Assembly: GCA_903884655.1 (NCBI GenBank)
Contig: CAISFO010000094.1
Span: 21,671-85,670 of the forward strand
DNA: 64,000 nucleotides
Direction of reading: 5' to 3'
Source: an uncultured Holophagaceae bacterium
GTDB taxonomy: Bacteria; Acidobacteriota; Holophagae; Holophagales; Holophagaceae
Part shown: positions 19,262-29,079 of the stretch, piece by piece
Layout of the letters: each line of letters begins with the position of its first letter
How positions within the stretch are numbered: position 1 is the first letter of the stretch
Program-made: the position numbers and the translations under genes
The notes under the pieces: model-generated
Seen by the model: the letters and a program-made list of their open reading frames with translations, nothing else
Databases searched by the model: none
Told to the model about the DNA's origin: nothing

Positions 19262-19942
19262 TCAGGGAACTGACCAACTCCCGACTCGCCCTTCGACCAG
19301 CAGTGCCTGGGCCAATTCCTTCAGGAACAAGGTCCGCCCCACTTCCTGGAAGCCATATCCCTTTAGGCCCTCGTGGGGCAGCTGACCATCAAGGAGACGG
19401 AACCCCCAGGCTGAGAGGCGGGCATCAAGACCTGCCAGGGCGGCGCGGCTGGCCTCGGGTTCCAGGCTGAACATGCTTTCCCCGAAGAAGGCACCGCCCA
19501 GGGAGACGCCGTAGAGCCCCCCTCGGAGTTGCCCCTCGCGCCACGCTTCCACGCTGTGGGCGAACCCGGCCCGGTGGAGGGCCACATAGGCGTTTTGCAT
19601 GCCGGGAGTGATCCAGGTGCCCCCCTGGCCGGGCCGCGGCACCCCCGCACAATGCTGAATGACAGCCTCGAAATCGGAGTCGAACCGGATCTCGAAGGGG
19701 TGCTGGCGCAGGCTCCGGCGGGTCCTGGCCGAGAGGTGCAGCAGCCCTGGCCGGAGCAGGGCCCGCGCCGGTGGGGACCACCAGAGGATGGGATCCCCCT
19801 GGCCGTACCAGGGGAAAATTCCACTGCGGTAGGCCAGGAGAAGGCGCTCCAGGCTCAAGTCCCCGCCAGTGGCCAACAGCCCGTCCTCGGCCAGCTCGGG
19901 GTCCGGAAAGACCAGCTGCCTGGTCAGTCGAAAGACAGGCAC
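19262..19942 (-). CDS. aat: Leucyl/phenylalanyl-tRNA-protein transferase
   Basis: A 226-residue GNAT-fold transferase that attaches Leu or Phe from tRNA to proteins with N-terminal Lys or Arg, creating an N-degron. The family signatures are clear: PELAEDGLLATGGDLSLERL near 15-34, YRSGIFPWY near 38-46, and GLYGVSLGGAFFGESMFS near 142-159. The GTG start at 19942 overlaps the clpA end by 19 bases and has AAGGA nine bases upstream. Its partners clpS and clpA lie immediately upstream. Confidence 0.95.
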   Translation of the reverse strand: MPVFRLTRQLVFPDPELAEDGLLATGGDLSLERLLLAYRSGIFPWYGQGDPILWWSPPARALLRPGLLHLSARTRRSLRQHPFEIRFDSDFEAVIQHCAGVPRPGQGGTWITPGMQNAYVALHRAGFAHSVEAWREGQLRGGLYGVSLGGAFFGESMFSLEPEASRAALAGLDARLSAWGFRLLDGQLPHEGLKGYGFQEVGRTLFLKELAQALLVEGRVGSWSVP

Positions 19943-22170
19943 AGCTGACCGTCCTTGAGGTCCACGTGGGCCTTCCCTCCCTTGGCCAGGGGTCCGAAGA
20001 GGATGGCCTCGGCCAGGGGGCGTCGCAGTTCGCGTTCAATGAGACGGCCCATGGGCCGGGCGCCGAAAGCCGGATCGTAGCCCTTCTCCGCCAGCCAGGC
20101 TCTGGCTTCCGGACTGCAGTCGAGCATGACGGATTTTTCGTCCAGCTGCGCTTCCAGCTCCCGCAGGTGCTTGTCCGCCACCCGTTCCATCTCGGGCCGT
20201 CCCAGCGGCGCGAACTGGAGGATGGCGTCCAGGCGGTTGCGGAACTCGGGGTTGAAGGCCTTCTCCAGATTCCCAGTGGCCGAGCGGCGCCCTCCGGCCT
20301 CGGCAAAGCCCACCTGTCGGGCGGACAGCTCCCGGGCCCCCACGTTCGTCGTCATGACGAGCACGGTGTGGCGGAAGTCCGCGGTGCGGCCATGGCTGTC
20401 CGTGAGCGAGGCATGGTCCATCACCTGCAGCAGCACTCCGAAGAGATCCGGATGGGCCTTCTCCAGTTCGTCCAGCAGCAGCACGGCGTGGGGCTGCTTG
20501 CGCACAGCGTCGGTGAGCAGGCCGCCCTCCTCGTAGCCCACATAGCCAGGCGGCGCGCCGATGAGTCTCGCCACGGCGTGCTTTTCCTGGTACTCGCTCA
20601 TGTCGAAGCGGAGGAAGGCGATCCCCAGGGCCTTGGCCAGCTGTTTCGAAAGCTCTGTTTTCCCCACGCCCGTGGGCCCTGCGAAGAGGAAACACCCCAT
20701 CGGCTTCAGGGGGTCGCGCAAACCGGAACGGGAGAGCTTGATGGCACCGGCCACCGTTTCGCAGGCGGCATCCTGCCCAAAGATCTGGGCCCGGAGGGTG
20801 GCCTCCAGGGAGGAAAGGGCCTCACGGTCATCGGCATTGACAGACGCGATGGGCACCCGGGCCATGCGGGCCACCACCGCTTCGATCTCGAGGGAACCGA
20901 CCTGTTTCGCCCGCTGCTTCCTGGGCAGCAGCTTCTGGGCTGCGCCCGCTTCGTCCACCACATCCAGGGCGCTGTCCGGCAGCTTCCGATCGGGCAGGTG
21001 CTTGGACGCCAGACGCACGGCGGCCTCCAGCGCCTCGGACGAATAGGTCACGCCATGGTGTTTCTCGTAGGCGGACTTCAGCCCTTGCAGCACAGCGAGG
21101 GCATCCGCCTCGGAGGGCTCGTTGACTTCCACCACCTGGAAGCGGCGGGACAGGGCCCGATCCCGGTCCAGGGAACCCTTCAGGTCCTGGAAGGTCGTGG
21201 CACCGATGCAGCGCAGGTCGCCGGAGGCGAGGGCGGGCTTCAGCAGGTTGGCGGCGTCCATGGCGCCGCCACTGGTGGCGCCCGCGCCCACCAGGGTATG
21301 CATCTCGTCCACGAAGAGGATGGCGCCCGCCTGGTCGGCCAGCGCCTTCAGCACCGCCTTGAGCCGCTCCTCGAAGTCGCCCCGATAGCGGCTTCCCGCC
21401 AGCAGAGCCCCCAAATCCAGGGCGTAGATCCGGGCGGCCTTCAGCGGATCGGGCACGCTGCCCTCATGGATGCGCCGGGCCAGCCCCTCCACAATGGCGG
21501 TCTTGCCCACGCCGGGTTCGCCCACCAGCAGAGGGTTGTTCTTGCGGCGGCGGCACAGCACCTGGGCCATGCGTGTGATTTCCGCATCCCGGCCCACCAG
21601 TGGATCCAGCCGCCCCGCCGCGGCCCGCTCCACCAGGTCCGTGGCGTAGGCCACCAGGGGGTTCTCGGCCACGGGGCCGGCCTCCTCTTCTTCAGCGGGG
21701 GCCGCCTTCTTGGGTGGGGCCTTCGGCACGGAAGGACCGTGGCTCAGCACCTTCAGCAAGGTCAACCTCTTCACGCCATGCTGTTCCAGAAGCTGGCGCG
21801 CGTGACTGGATTCCTCCTCGAGGAAGGCCGGGAGCAGCTCCCCACCCTGCACCAGGGGTTTGCCGGCGCTGTAGGCGTGGACCAGGGACCGCTCCACCAC
21901 GCGCACGAAGCCAAGGGTGCTGTGGGGCTGGAACGCCTGGCCATCGGGAACGGCTTCAAAGGTCCCACCGAGCAGGGTCTCCAGATCCGTGCGGAGCTGG
22001 CCGAGTTTCACGCCGCAGCCCTTCAGGACCCGGGCCGCATGGACATCATCCAGCAGGGCGAGCAGCAGGTGTTCCAGGGCCACGTCTTCGTGGCGCCGGA
22101 CCTTCGCCAGCTCGAAGGCCCGCTGGAAGACCTGGTTGAGTTCGGGGCTCAGCTGGGGGGCCTCAGGCAT
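19924..22170 (-). CDS. clpA: ATP-dependent Clp protease ATP-binding subunit ClpA
   Basis: A 748-residue unfoldase with two AAA+ modules. The N-domain (1-140) docks ClpS. Module one has Walker A GEPGVGKT and Walker [11 protein letters not shown]; module two has [12 protein letters not shown] and [11 protein letters not shown]. Near the C-terminal third a VGF tripeptide sits where ClpP-binding IGL/IGF loops occur, so it should partner ClpP (not in the window). The ATG at 22170, preceded by GGAGG, overlaps the clpS stop by eight bases; an upstream open extension to 22254 is in the clpS region and is rejected. Confidence 0.95.
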   Translation of the reverse strand: MPEAPQLSPELNQVFQRAFELAKVRRHEDVALEHLLLALLDDVHAARVLKGCGVKLGQLRTDLETLLGGTFEAVPDGQAFQPHSTLGFVRVVERSLVHAYSAGKPLVQGGELLPAFLEEESSHARQLLEQHGVKRLTLLKVLSHGPSVPKAPPKKAAPAEEEEAGPVAENPLVAYATDLVERAAAGRLDPLVGRDAEITRMAQVLCRRRKNNPLLVGEPGVGKTAIVEGLARRIHEGSVPDPLKAARIYALDLGALLAGSRYRGDFEERLKAVLKALADQAGAILFVDEMHTLVGAGATSGGAMDAANLLKPALASGDLRCIGATTFQDLKGSLDRDRALSRRFQVVEVNEPSEADALAVLQGLKSAYEKHHGVTYSSEALEAAVRLASKHLPDRKLPDSALDVVDEAGAAQKLLPRKQRAKQVGSLEIEAVVARMARVPIASVNADDREALSSLEATLRAQIFGQDAACETVAGAIKLSRSGLRDPLKPMGCFLFAGPTGVGKTELSKQLAKALGIAFLRFDMSEYQEKHAVARLIGAPPGYVGYEEGGLLTDAVRKQPHAVLLLDELEKAHPDLFGVLLQVMDHASLTDSHGRTADFRHTVLVMTTNVGARELSARQVGFAEAGGRRSATGNLEKAFNPEFRNRLDAILQFAPLGRPEMERVADKHLRELEAQLDEKSVMLDCSPEARAWLAEKGYDPAFGARPMGRLIERELRRPLAEAILFGPLAKGGKAHVDLKDGQLCLSFD

Positions 22171-22480
22171 CGTTTTCCTCCACGGTGAGCAGCAGAGGGA
22201 AGCCTTCGCGATCCGCGAGCTGGCGGCCCCGCTCGGCGCGGGTTTCCGCCACATCCCGGGTGTAGATGCCAGCGACGCCCACGCCGGCGCGATGGACCGC
22301 CAGCATGATGGCTGTGGCCTCGGGCTCGGCCTTGCGGAAGACTGACTTCAGCAGAAACACCACGAATTCCTGGGTGGTGTAGTCATCGTTGTGCAGGAGC
22401 ACTTTCCACATGCCCGGTACGCGCAGTTTCACGCGCTTGCGGGTGAGGACCTGGCCCTCTTCCTTCACCTGCCTGGCCAT
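22163..22480 (-). CDS. clpS: ATP-dependent Clp protease adaptor ClpS
   Basis: A 105-residue adaptor that recognises N-degron residues and delivers substrates to ClpA. The core signature WKVLLHNDDYTTQEFVVFLL (near 25-44) contains the conserved NDDYT segment, and the HRAGVGVAGIYTRDVAE region gives the binding pocket. The ATG at 22480 has GGAGG eight bases upstream; an in-frame TTG at 22486 would be too close to it. First gene of the clpS-clpA-aat run. Confidence 0.95.
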   Translation of the reverse strand: MARQVKEEGQVLTRKRVKLRVPGMWKVLLHNDDYTTQEFVVFLLKSVFRKAEPEATAIMLAVHRAGVGVAGIYTRDVAETRAERGRQLADREGFPLLLTVEENDA

Positions 22481-22531
22481 GGACAACGCCTCCGGTGGAC
22501 CAGGATAGCCGCTCAGGCTCCAGCGAGAGGG

Positions 22532-24583
22532 TCAGCCCTCGACCTTGCCGCCATTCCGAGTGGCGATCCGGAAGAGGAACAGGCCCATGAGCGCGAAGAA
22601 GCCCACTCCCAGGAGGTCATAGCCACCGTGGCCCAGCCGGGCCACCAGGCTGCCTTCCAGGTCCACCCAGGTCAGGAAGGACTTCACGCTGGGCAGCTTG
22701 TCGCTGGAGGCGGCCAGAATGGCCACCAGCACGCCCGCCAGGGCTCCGCCAGCCACCAGGCCCGTGCTGAAGAGGTTCCCGGGGCCCAGCTCCTCTTCGG
22801 CGCCTTCGACGGCCTTGCCGTTCTTTTTCTCGGCGATCCAGCGGATCACACCACCGACAAAGATGGGCAGCGTGGTGCTGAGGGGCAGGTAGGCGCCCAC
22901 GGCGAAGGCCAGGGAGCGCACTTCGCAGAGCTCCATGGTCACGGCGAAGAACACGCCCACCAGCACGAACTGCCAGTCCAGGTTGTGGGACAGCAGGCCC
23001 TTGATGAGGGTCGCCATGAGCGTGCCCTGAGGGGCGGGGAACCGCTCCGAGCCGATGGCATGGGTCAGACCCTGGGCGGACATGGCGGCCGTGGGATGGT
23101 CGAGGATGTTGATGGTCCAGCCGATGACCAGAGCCGCGGCCACCGCGCCGATCATGAGGCCGATCTGCTGATAACGCGGTGTGGCGCCCACCAGGTAGCC
23201 GGTCTTCAGGTCCTGGCTGGTGGCACCGCCGTTGGCGGCCGCGATGCAGACGATGCCACCCACGCAGAGGGCCATGGGCTGGTAGACGTCCCCGGTCCAG
23301 CCCAGCGAGACGAAGATGAGGCAGGTAGCCATGATGGCGGCGATGGTCATGCCGCTGATGGGGTTGGAGCTGCTGCCGATGATGCCGACGATGCGGCTGC
23401 TGACGGTGACGAAGAAGAAGCCGAAGGTCACCATGAGGATGCCGAGGACCACCTTGCCCATGCCGCTGCCGGGAATGAAGGGCAGCACGGCCACCACCAC
23501 CACCAGGCCGAGGGAACCGGCCACCACGATCCAGAGGGGCAGGTCATTCTCGGTGCGCTTCACCACTTCCGTCCCGTCCCCGCCCAGGGATTTCATGGCG
23601 CCCTGGAAGGCCGAGATGATGGTGGGAATGGTCTTGATGAGGGTGATGAAGCCGCCGGCCGCCACCATGCCCGCGCCGATCTGGCGCACGTAGGCGAAGT
23701 AGATGGCCCGATTCAGCTCGGCGAACTGGTGCGTACCGGCATTCCAGCCATAGGCCCCGTTCTTGGCGCTGTCGGCCAAGTAGCCCAGCTTCATCAGCTG
23801 GGTGGCGATGGCGTCCTGGGGCACGAGGGTGGCCAGCAGGGGGATGAGCGCCAGCCAGGACATCACGCCGCCCGCCACCAGCAGGCCGCTGTACCGGATG
23901 CCCAGGATGTAGCCCACGCCCATGTACTCGGGCGTGATGTTGCCGTTTACCGTGGCGGCCGGGAAGATCTTGCTGCGCATGTTCGAGACCCAGGTGGGCG
24001 TCTCGCTGACGAGTTTCAGCACCAGCTGGCCCACAGCGTAGAGCAGGCCCGTGCCCAGCCCCAGATAGGCCGTCTTGGCCAGGTTGCCACCCTTTTCACC
24101 GGCGATGAGCACGGAGGCGCAGGCCGTGCCCTCGGGATAGGGCAGTTCCTTGGCCTCCTTGACGATGAGGGCCCGGCGCAGGGGGATCATCATCAGGATG
24201 CCCAGCACGCCGCCCATGAGGGCCAGGGTGAAGATCGTCCAGTAGTTGAAATAGCTCGGGCCTCCCGACGCGCCAGAGAGGAAGAGGAAGCCCGGCAGCG
24301 TGAAGACCACGCCCGCCGCGATGCTTTCGCCAGCGCTGCCGATGGTCTGGACGATGTTGTTCTCGAGAATCGTGCTGCCGCCGAAGCGCTTGAGCAGACT
24401 GATGGCCACCACGGCGATGGGGATGGAGGCGCTCACCGTCAGCCCGGCTCTCAGGGCCAGGTACACCGTCGAGGCACCGAAGAGGATGCCGAAGAAGGCA
24501 CCGAAGAGCACCGCCTTGGGTGTGAACTCGGCCACCTTCGCGTCGTCCGGGATGTAGGGTTTGAACTGGTCCTGATCCGCCAT
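22532..24583 (-). CDS. OPT-family oligopeptide transporter
   Basis: A 683-residue inner-membrane protein with about 14-16 hydrophobic segments. It matches the OPT/YSL superfamily: an N-terminal TPKAVLFGAFFGILFGAS segment, the ALRAGLTVSASIPIAVV stretch, NGGATSQDLKTGYLVGATP in the second half, and a late GVFFAVTMELCEVRSLAFAV. These proteins import peptides or metal chelates with protons. The ATG at 24583 follows GGAG by six bases; the longer open frame to 25000 is antisense to the patatin gene and is rejected. It is divergent from the patatin-lipoprotein gene. Confidence 0.88.
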   Translation of the reverse strand: MADQDQFKPYIPDDAKVAEFTPKAVLFGAFFGILFGASTVYLALRAGLTVSASIPIAVVAISLLKRFGGSTILENNIVQTIGSAGESIAAGVVFTLPGFLFLSGASGGPSYFNYWTIFTLALMGGVLGILMMIPLRRALIVKEAKELPYPEGTACASVLIAGEKGGNLAKTAYLGLGTGLLYAVGQLVLKLVSETPTWVSNMRSKIFPAATVNGNITPEYMGVGYILGIRYSGLLVAGGVMSWLALIPLLATLVPQDAIATQLMKLGYLADSAKNGAYGWNAGTHQFAELNRAIYFAYVRQIGAGMVAAGGFITLIKTIPTIISAFQGAMKSLGGDGTEVVKRTENDLPLWIVVAGSLGLVVVVAVLPFIPGSGMGKVVLGILMVTFGFFFVTVSSRIVGIIGSSSNPISGMTIAAIMATCLIFVSLGWTGDVYQPMALCVGGIVCIAAANGGATSQDLKTGYLVGATPRYQQIGLMIGAVAAALVIGWTINILDHPTAAMSAQGLTHAIGSERFPAPQGTLMATLIKGLLSHNLDWQFVLVGVFFAVTMELCEVRSLAFAVGAYLPLSTTLPIFVGGVIRWIAEKKNGKAVEGAEEELGPGNLFSTGLVAGGALAGVLVAILAASSDKLPSVKSFLTWVDLEGSLVARLGHGGYDLLGVGFFALMGLFLFRIATRNGGKVEG

Positions 24584-24740
24584 GGAATACTCCGGTACCG
24601 AGGGAACCGCCTGAATGAAATCCCAGAGTTGCTCCGGCAGAACACAGATGTGCCTGTGTGGGACTGGACCTGCCGCCGACAGCAGTTTGCCCGAAGTCAT
24701 TTGGGATAGGCTGGAAGATATGCAGAATCGAGGGTCCTTC
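24584..24740. promoter_or_regulatory. Divergent intergenic region between OPT transporter and patatin genes
   Basis: These 157 bases separate two divergent genes and must carry both start regions. I see Shine-Dalgarno sites at each edge (GGAG before 24583, AGGG before 24741) and a small CACAG-N6-CTGTG dyad near 24643-24658, but no promoter boxes I would defend. Confidence 0.4.
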
Positions 24741-25679
24741 ATGCGTTTTGTAAACCGGATTGCGCTCGCAGCACTGCCCCTCCTGTTCGCCTGCCAGACC
24801 GTGCCTCCCGCCACAGTGCCCAAGGCCACCCCCATCCAGGCGCCCCTTGGCCCCCCGCCGAAGCCGCGGATCGCCCTCGTGCTGGGAGGTGGGGCCGCCC
24901 GGGGCTTCGCCCATGTGGGGGTCATCCGCGCGCTGGAGCAGGAGAAGATCCCCATCGACATGATCATCGGCACCAGTGTCGGCAGCCTCATCGGGGCCAT
25001 CTACGCCGCCGATGTCAGCAGCTTCGAGCTCGAATGGACCGCCTTCCAGCTTGAAAAGGACGACATCTTCGATTTCGGCGTCATGAACGCCGTGGCGGGC
25101 ATGGGCTTCGCCAAGGGCGACAAGCTTGAGGCGTGGGTGAAGAGCCACATCAAGCCCGCGAACATCGAGAACCTGAGGATCCCCTTCGCCGCCGTGGCGA
25201 CCGATCTCAACTGGGGCTACAAGGTGGTGCTCGACAAGGGCTCGCTGGCCCGCGCCATCCGGGCCAGCGCGGCCATCCCCGGCGTCTTCCAGCCGGTCCA
25301 GCACCAGGGCAAAATCCTGGTGGACGGCGGAGTGGTGGACAACATCCCCATTTCGGTGGCCAGGGCCAGGGGCGCGGACATCGTGATCGCCGTGGACATC
25401 AGCGCCAACGTCGGCAACACGAACATCACCAACCTCGTCGACGTCACCCTTCAGGCCACCAACATCATGTTCGCCCTCAATGTCGAGCAGTCCAAAAAGA
25501 ATGCCGACCTCCTCATCACACCCCTCGGCATCGGCGACATCGGGATGCTCGACTTCACCCAGAAGAAGCGCTGCATGCAGGCTGGAATCGAAGCCACCCA
25601 GAAGGCCCTTCCTGGCCTGAAGCAGACCATCGACGCCTGGGTCGCAGCCCGTTCACGCAGCGCTACCCCCGCGCCCTGA
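24741..25679 (+). CDS. Patatin-like phospholipase, predicted lipoprotein
   Basis: A 312-residue patatin/RssA-type hydrolase. The N-terminus is a short lipoprotein signal with a lipobox LLFAC (C18). The oxyanion GGGAARG lies at 49-55, the nucleophile is S79 in GTSVGS, and the dyad partner is D195 in LVDGGVVDN. Substrate is probably acyl ester lipid at the cell envelope. The ATG at 24741 with AGGG upstream is chosen because it gives the signal peptide; the longer open frame upstream is not used. Confidence 0.88.
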   Translation: MRFVNRIALAALPLLFACQTVPPATVPKATPIQAPLGPPPKPRIALVLGGGAARGFAHVGVIRALEQEKIPIDMIIGTSVGSLIGAIYAADVSSFELEWTAFQLEKDDIFDFGVMNAVAGMGFAKGDKLEAWVKSHIKPANIENLRIPFAAVATDLNWGYKVVLDKGSLARAIRASAAIPGVFQPVQHQGKILVDGGVVDNIPISVARARGADIVIAVDISANVGNTNITNLVDVTLQATNIMFALNVEQSKKNADLLITPLGIGDIGMLDFTQKKRCMQAGIEATQKALPGLKQTIDAWVAARSRSATPAP

Positions 25680-25692
25680 TCCGCCCCTGCCC

Positions 25693-26457
25693 ATGCCCCT
25701 CCTCACCAGCAAAGCCAATCCCCGCTTCCAGGCGCTGCAGAATCGGCTGAGGGCCAGTGGTCCCCGGCGCGAGGCCACCCTCCTGCTGGGGGCCAAGCTC
25801 ATCGAAGCCTGGGCCGGCGCCCGCCAGACCCGGGCCGGCAGTCGACTTCACCCGGCCCTCTGGCTGCGCCTTGAGCAGACCGATCCCCACCCCCTGGAAG
25901 CCACTCTGGGTGTGCCGACCCAAGTGCTGGGGGAGGCGCTCATGCGGGCGCTGGCCGATGCGGGCAGTCCTCCAGAGCATGCGCTGCTCATGGAACTGGG
26001 GCCGGAGCCCACCGGGCCCCTGGCCGCCCGCGTCATCGGTGCCTGGGGCATCCAGGATCCTGGCAACCTGGGGGCCATCCTCCGCAGCGCGGCCGCCTTC
26101 GGATTCGAGGAGGCCCTGCTCGGGCCCGGCTGTGCCGACCCCTTCCATCCCAAGGCTTTAAGAGGCAGCATGGGCGCCGCCTTCCTTCTGCCCATCCGAC
26201 GGGTGGCGGCCATGAGTCCCGATGAAGGCCACTGGTTCGCCCTGGATGGCGGTCCCGACTCGCTGACCCTGGCCCAGGCCGACCTGTCCAATCCCCTGCG
26301 TCTGTGGGTCGGCAGTGAAGGCCATGGCTGGCAAGGCATCCACCTTCCCGAGAGCGTCCAGCGCCTGGCCATCCCGATCCAGGGGATGGAAAGCCTGAAT
26401 GCGGCCGTGGCCGCCGGCATCGCCTGTTTCGAGGTGGCACGGAGGGACGCCCTTTGA
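25693..26457 (+). CDS. TrmH/SpoU-family RNA 2'-O-methyltransferase
   Basis: A 254-residue SPOUT methyltransferase. The three family motifs are present in order: IQDPGNLGAILRSAAAFG (near 117-134), LWVGSEGHGW (near 209-218) and LAIPIQGMESLNAAVAAGI (near 229-247), which forms the trefoil-knot SAM site. The N-terminal third (LTSKANPRFQALQNRL) resembles the rRNA substrate-binding domain of 23S rRNA methylases. The target nucleotide cannot be told from sequence. Its end overlaps lnt. Confidence 0.88.
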   Translation: MPLLTSKANPRFQALQNRLRASGPRREATLLLGAKLIEAWAGARQTRAGSRLHPALWLRLEQTDPHPLEATLGVPTQVLGEALMRALADAGSPPEHALLMELGPEPTGPLAARVIGAWGIQDPGNLGAILRSAAAFGFEEALLGPGCADPFHPKALRGSMGAAFLLPIRRVAAMSPDEGHWFALDGGPDSLTLAQADLSNPLRLWVGSEGHGWQGIHLPESVQRLAIPIQGMESLNAAVAAGIACFEVARRDAL

Positions 26458-27962
26458 AAAACGGCTGGCTGCTCCGTCCACTCGGTTCCCTGGTCCTGGC
26501 CTGCGTCTTCCTGCTGGCCTTTCGTTTTCCGGGCGCCCTAGGGGGGTCGCTGGAACCGGCCATGGCCCTGCTGTTTCCCCTGCTCCTGCTGGACAGCCTG
26601 TACAAGGGGCGGCATGCGTTCTGGACCTGGCTCACCCTGTTCGCCGGCCTCGTCCTGCTCTATCTGTGGGTGCCCCAGACCCTCACCAGCAAGGGGTACC
26701 TGCCCTTCGGCCTGGCCCTGTTCGGGATGCTCCTGCTGAGCGGCTGGGAGGCCACCGGGCTCTGGCTGGCCGCCGTGGGTTCCCGCTGGATGTTCCGGCG
26801 CGCCGGAGCCCCGGGCGCGGCTCTGACGGTGGCACTGATCCTCCTTGCCTGGGAAAGCTGGGCCTTCCATGTGTATCCCTGGACCTGGGGTGCGGCCTTC
26901 GGGTCGCTGCCGTGGACGGCGCGTTCATCGGCCTTCCTGGGTGCTGCGGGACTGTCGGCCCTGGCCTGGGCGGCTGGTGCCTGGGCGGCGGCCACCCTGG
27001 CCGGAGGTGGCTCGGCCCGCCGGGCCCTGGCAGGGCCTGGCCTGGCCCTGGGCTTCCTCCTGCTGGCTGGAGGCGCCTGGTACCTGCTCCCTCGCGAGGC
27101 CCTCCGCACTTTGGACGTGGCCATGATCCAGCCCAACTTCCCCGCTGGCCAGGCCTGGGCAGGGATGGAAGCCGAGATGTGGCGTCGCAGCGATGCCCTG
27201 CTGAAGGCCCAAGGCTGGCCCCGGTCGGGACATTCGGTGCTGCTGCTCTGGCCCGAGAGTTCGGTCCTCGGCCGGGATGACCGCCGGGCGACCCCCCGCC
27301 TGCAGGAAGAGGCCGCCTCGCGCCGGGTGGCCTGGCTGTACGGTACCGAAGGCGGTCCCTTCAACCTGATCCGCGGCGAAGCCGCAGGCCGTCCCACCTT
27401 CCTGTTCGCCAAGGCCGAACCCATGCCCTTCGGGGAGCGCATGCCGGGCCCCGCTCCCCTGCGGACCTGGCTGGACCGCCAACTTGGCTTCCAATCCCAG
27501 GAGGCCGGGGAACTCAAGGCAGGCTGCGCCTTCGGAATTCCCACCGCCCTCGGTGAAGTGCGCGTCCATCCCCTGATCTGCAGCGAGGCCTTGATGCCCG
27601 AACGGGCGCGCCGCGGCCTCGCCCTGGGCCAGGCGGACCTGCTCAGCAACCACACCAATGACGGGTGGTTCGATCGCAGCATCGCCACCGATCTGCATGC
27701 GGCCCAGATCCGCCTGCGGGCCACGGAATTGGGAGTTCCCCTCCTGCGCGCCACCCTGTCCGGGAAGTCCGGCCTCTTCCGGGAGGATGGCCGGTTCCAG
27801 CTGTGGGGCGAGCCGCTGAGCGAGGGCGCCTATGCCCTGAGCCTGGACTGGCGCCCCATCCATACCCCCGCGCGTTCCCCGCTGCTGTTGCCCCTCCTGA
27901 TGACGGCCCTCTTGGCTGGATGCCTCCTGCTAGGATGGAAGCCCCTTCCCCGGACAACCTGA
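26454..27962 (+). CDS. lnt: Apolipoprotein N-acyltransferase
   Basis: A 502-residue inner-membrane enzyme that adds the third acyl chain to lipoproteins. The N-terminal half has about six to seven membrane segments; the C-terminal half is a nitrilase-like domain with catalytic residues E268 (WPESS), K320 (FAKAEPMPFGE) and C376 (LICSEALMP), matching the Glu-Lys-Cys triad spacing of the family. The start is a TTG at 26454 with GGAGG eight bases upstream, overlapping the methylase stop by three bases. Presence of Lnt supports a Gram-negative envelope and the lipoproteins predicted in this window. Confidence 0.92.
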   Translation: MKNGWLLRPLGSLVLACVFLLAFRFPGALGGSLEPAMALLFPLLLLDSLYKGRHAFWTWLTLFAGLVLLYLWVPQTLTSKGYLPFGLALFGMLLLSGWEATGLWLAAVGSRWMFRRAGAPGAALTVALILLAWESWAFHVYPWTWGAAFGSLPWTARSSAFLGAAGLSALAWAAGAWAAATLAGGGSARRALAGPGLALGFLLLAGGAWYLLPREALRTLDVAMIQPNFPAGQAWAGMEAEMWRRSDALLKAQGWPRSGHSVLLLWPESSVLGRDDRRATPRLQEEAASRRVAWLYGTEGGPFNLIRGEAAGRPTFLFAKAEPMPFGERMPGPAPLRTWLDRQLGFQSQEAGELKAGCAFGIPTALGEVRVHPLICSEALMPERARRGLALGQADLLSNHTNDGWFDRSIATDLHAAQIRLRATELGVPLLRATLSGKSGLFREDGRFQLWGEPLSEGAYALSLDWRPIHTPARSPLLLPLLMTALLAGCLLLGWKPLPRTT

Positions 27963-28462
27963 TGAATCGTGACTTCCTCGCTCCAGAGCCGCTGGTGACG
28001 CCCCTTGGCACGGTCGGGTTCTTCGATGAAACCTGGACCGTGGACCCCAAGGAACTGCAGATCTTCTTCCAGGCCGAGCAGGTCTACTGGACGGCCTACC
28101 GCACCATCGAGCAGTGGCGGATCCTGCTGTCCTGCTCGCGCATGCTTACCGCCCGCCTCGTGCCGGAAGGGCACCGCGGCGGGCGCCTGGTGGGAGCCAC
28201 CCGGCTCTGGTCCGATCACGCCTACGAGGCCAAGATCTACGACGTCGTCGTGGCGAAGGACGTCAAGGGGCTGAACATCGCCAGTGAACTGATGAAGTGG
28301 GCCCTGAGACATCCCTGGTCCGGGGATGTCCATCGCTTTGTCCTGGAAACCCGCGACGCCTCCGAGTACTACCCCCGGTTCGGGTTCCAGACGGGCCAGG
28401 AACTGGGCACCACCCATATGAGGGTGAAAACCGTGGATCTGCACACGCTGGGTCTGCGATGA
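27962..28462 (+). CDS. GNAT-family N-acetyltransferase
   Basis: A 166-residue protein with a compact GNAT fold: an IYDVVVAKDVKGLNIASELM stretch near 97-116 corresponds to the acetyl-CoA pyrophosphate-binding loop, and ASEYYPRFGFQ near the C-terminus is the usual YxxxGF motif. Substrate unknown. The ATG overlaps the lnt stop (TGATG), pointing to translational coupling; an ATG at 27935 is a possible earlier start. The C-terminal end overlaps maf by four bases. Confidence 0.8.
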   Translation: MNRDFLAPEPLVTPLGTVGFFDETWTVDPKELQIFFQAEQVYWTAYRTIEQWRILLSCSRMLTARLVPEGHRGGRLVGATRLWSDHAYEAKIYDVVVAKDVKGLNIASELMKWALRHPWSGDVHRFVLETRDASEYYPRFGFQTGQELGTTHMRVKTVDLHTLGLR

Positions 28463-29079
28463 CAGATACCCGGCCCGGAACCGCTGAACGAGCCCTCCAG
28501 CCCTTGATCCTGGCCAGCGGAAGCCCCAGGCGCCGCCACTGGCTGGAGGCCATGCGCATTCCCTTCGAACTGCAGGCCCCGCAGGTGAATGAAACCCCCC
28601 TGCTGGACGAGGAGCCCATGGATCTGGTGCTCCGCCTGGCCGAACTCAAGGCCGAGGTCATCGCCGCCCGCAACCCCGGCCGGTGGGTCCTGGCCGCCGA
28701 CACCACGGTGGCCGTGGACCATCACACCCTGAACAAGCCCGTGGATGTGGAAGACGCCGTGCGGATGCTCACCCTGATCCAGGGCCGGGCCCACCAGGTG
28801 CACACCGGGTTCTGCCTGCAGAGGAACGACGCCGTCCACAGCTTCGTGGACACGGCCCAGGTCTACTTCCGCCCCCTGACGGAAGCCCAGATCCGCTGGT
28901 ACGTGGGCACCCGGGAGCCCATGGACAAGGCCGGCGCCTATGCGATCCAGGGCATCGGCGCCCTGTTCATCGAGGCGGTCCAGGGCAGCTTTTCCACCGT
29001 GATGGGGCTTCCCGTGGAAAGAATGGGGGCCCTCCTCGGCCACCTGGGCTTACTGAAGCCCTGGATGGGGTTCCCGTAG
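28459..29079 (+). CDS. maf: Maf-like nucleotide pyrophosphatase
   Basis: A 206-residue house-cleaning pyrophosphatase that hydrolyses non-canonical NTPs, typically dTTP/UTP or modified pyrimidines. The signature LILASGSPRRRHWLE (16-30) and the catalytic AADTTVAVD region (about 78-86) are present, followed by DKAGAYAIQGIGALFIE. The ATG overlaps the GNAT stop by four bases (ATGA), so patatin, methylase, lnt, GNAT and maf probably form one operon. Confidence 0.9.
   Translation: MTDTRPGTAERALQPLILASGSPRRRHWLEAMRIPFELQAPQVNETPLLDEEPMDLVLRLAELKAEVIAARNPGRWVLAADTTVAVDHHTLNKPVDVEDAVRMLTLIQGRAHQVHTGFCLQRNDAVHSFVDTAQVYFRPLTEAQIRWYVGTREPMDKAGAYAIQGIGALFIEAVQGSFSTVMGLPVERMGALLGHLGLLKPWMGFP

Noticed and set aside
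22391..24709. 772-codon plus-strand frame opposite the OPT transporter
   Set aside because: Same shadow effect; the transporter on the minus strand has clear family motifs and a ribosome site.
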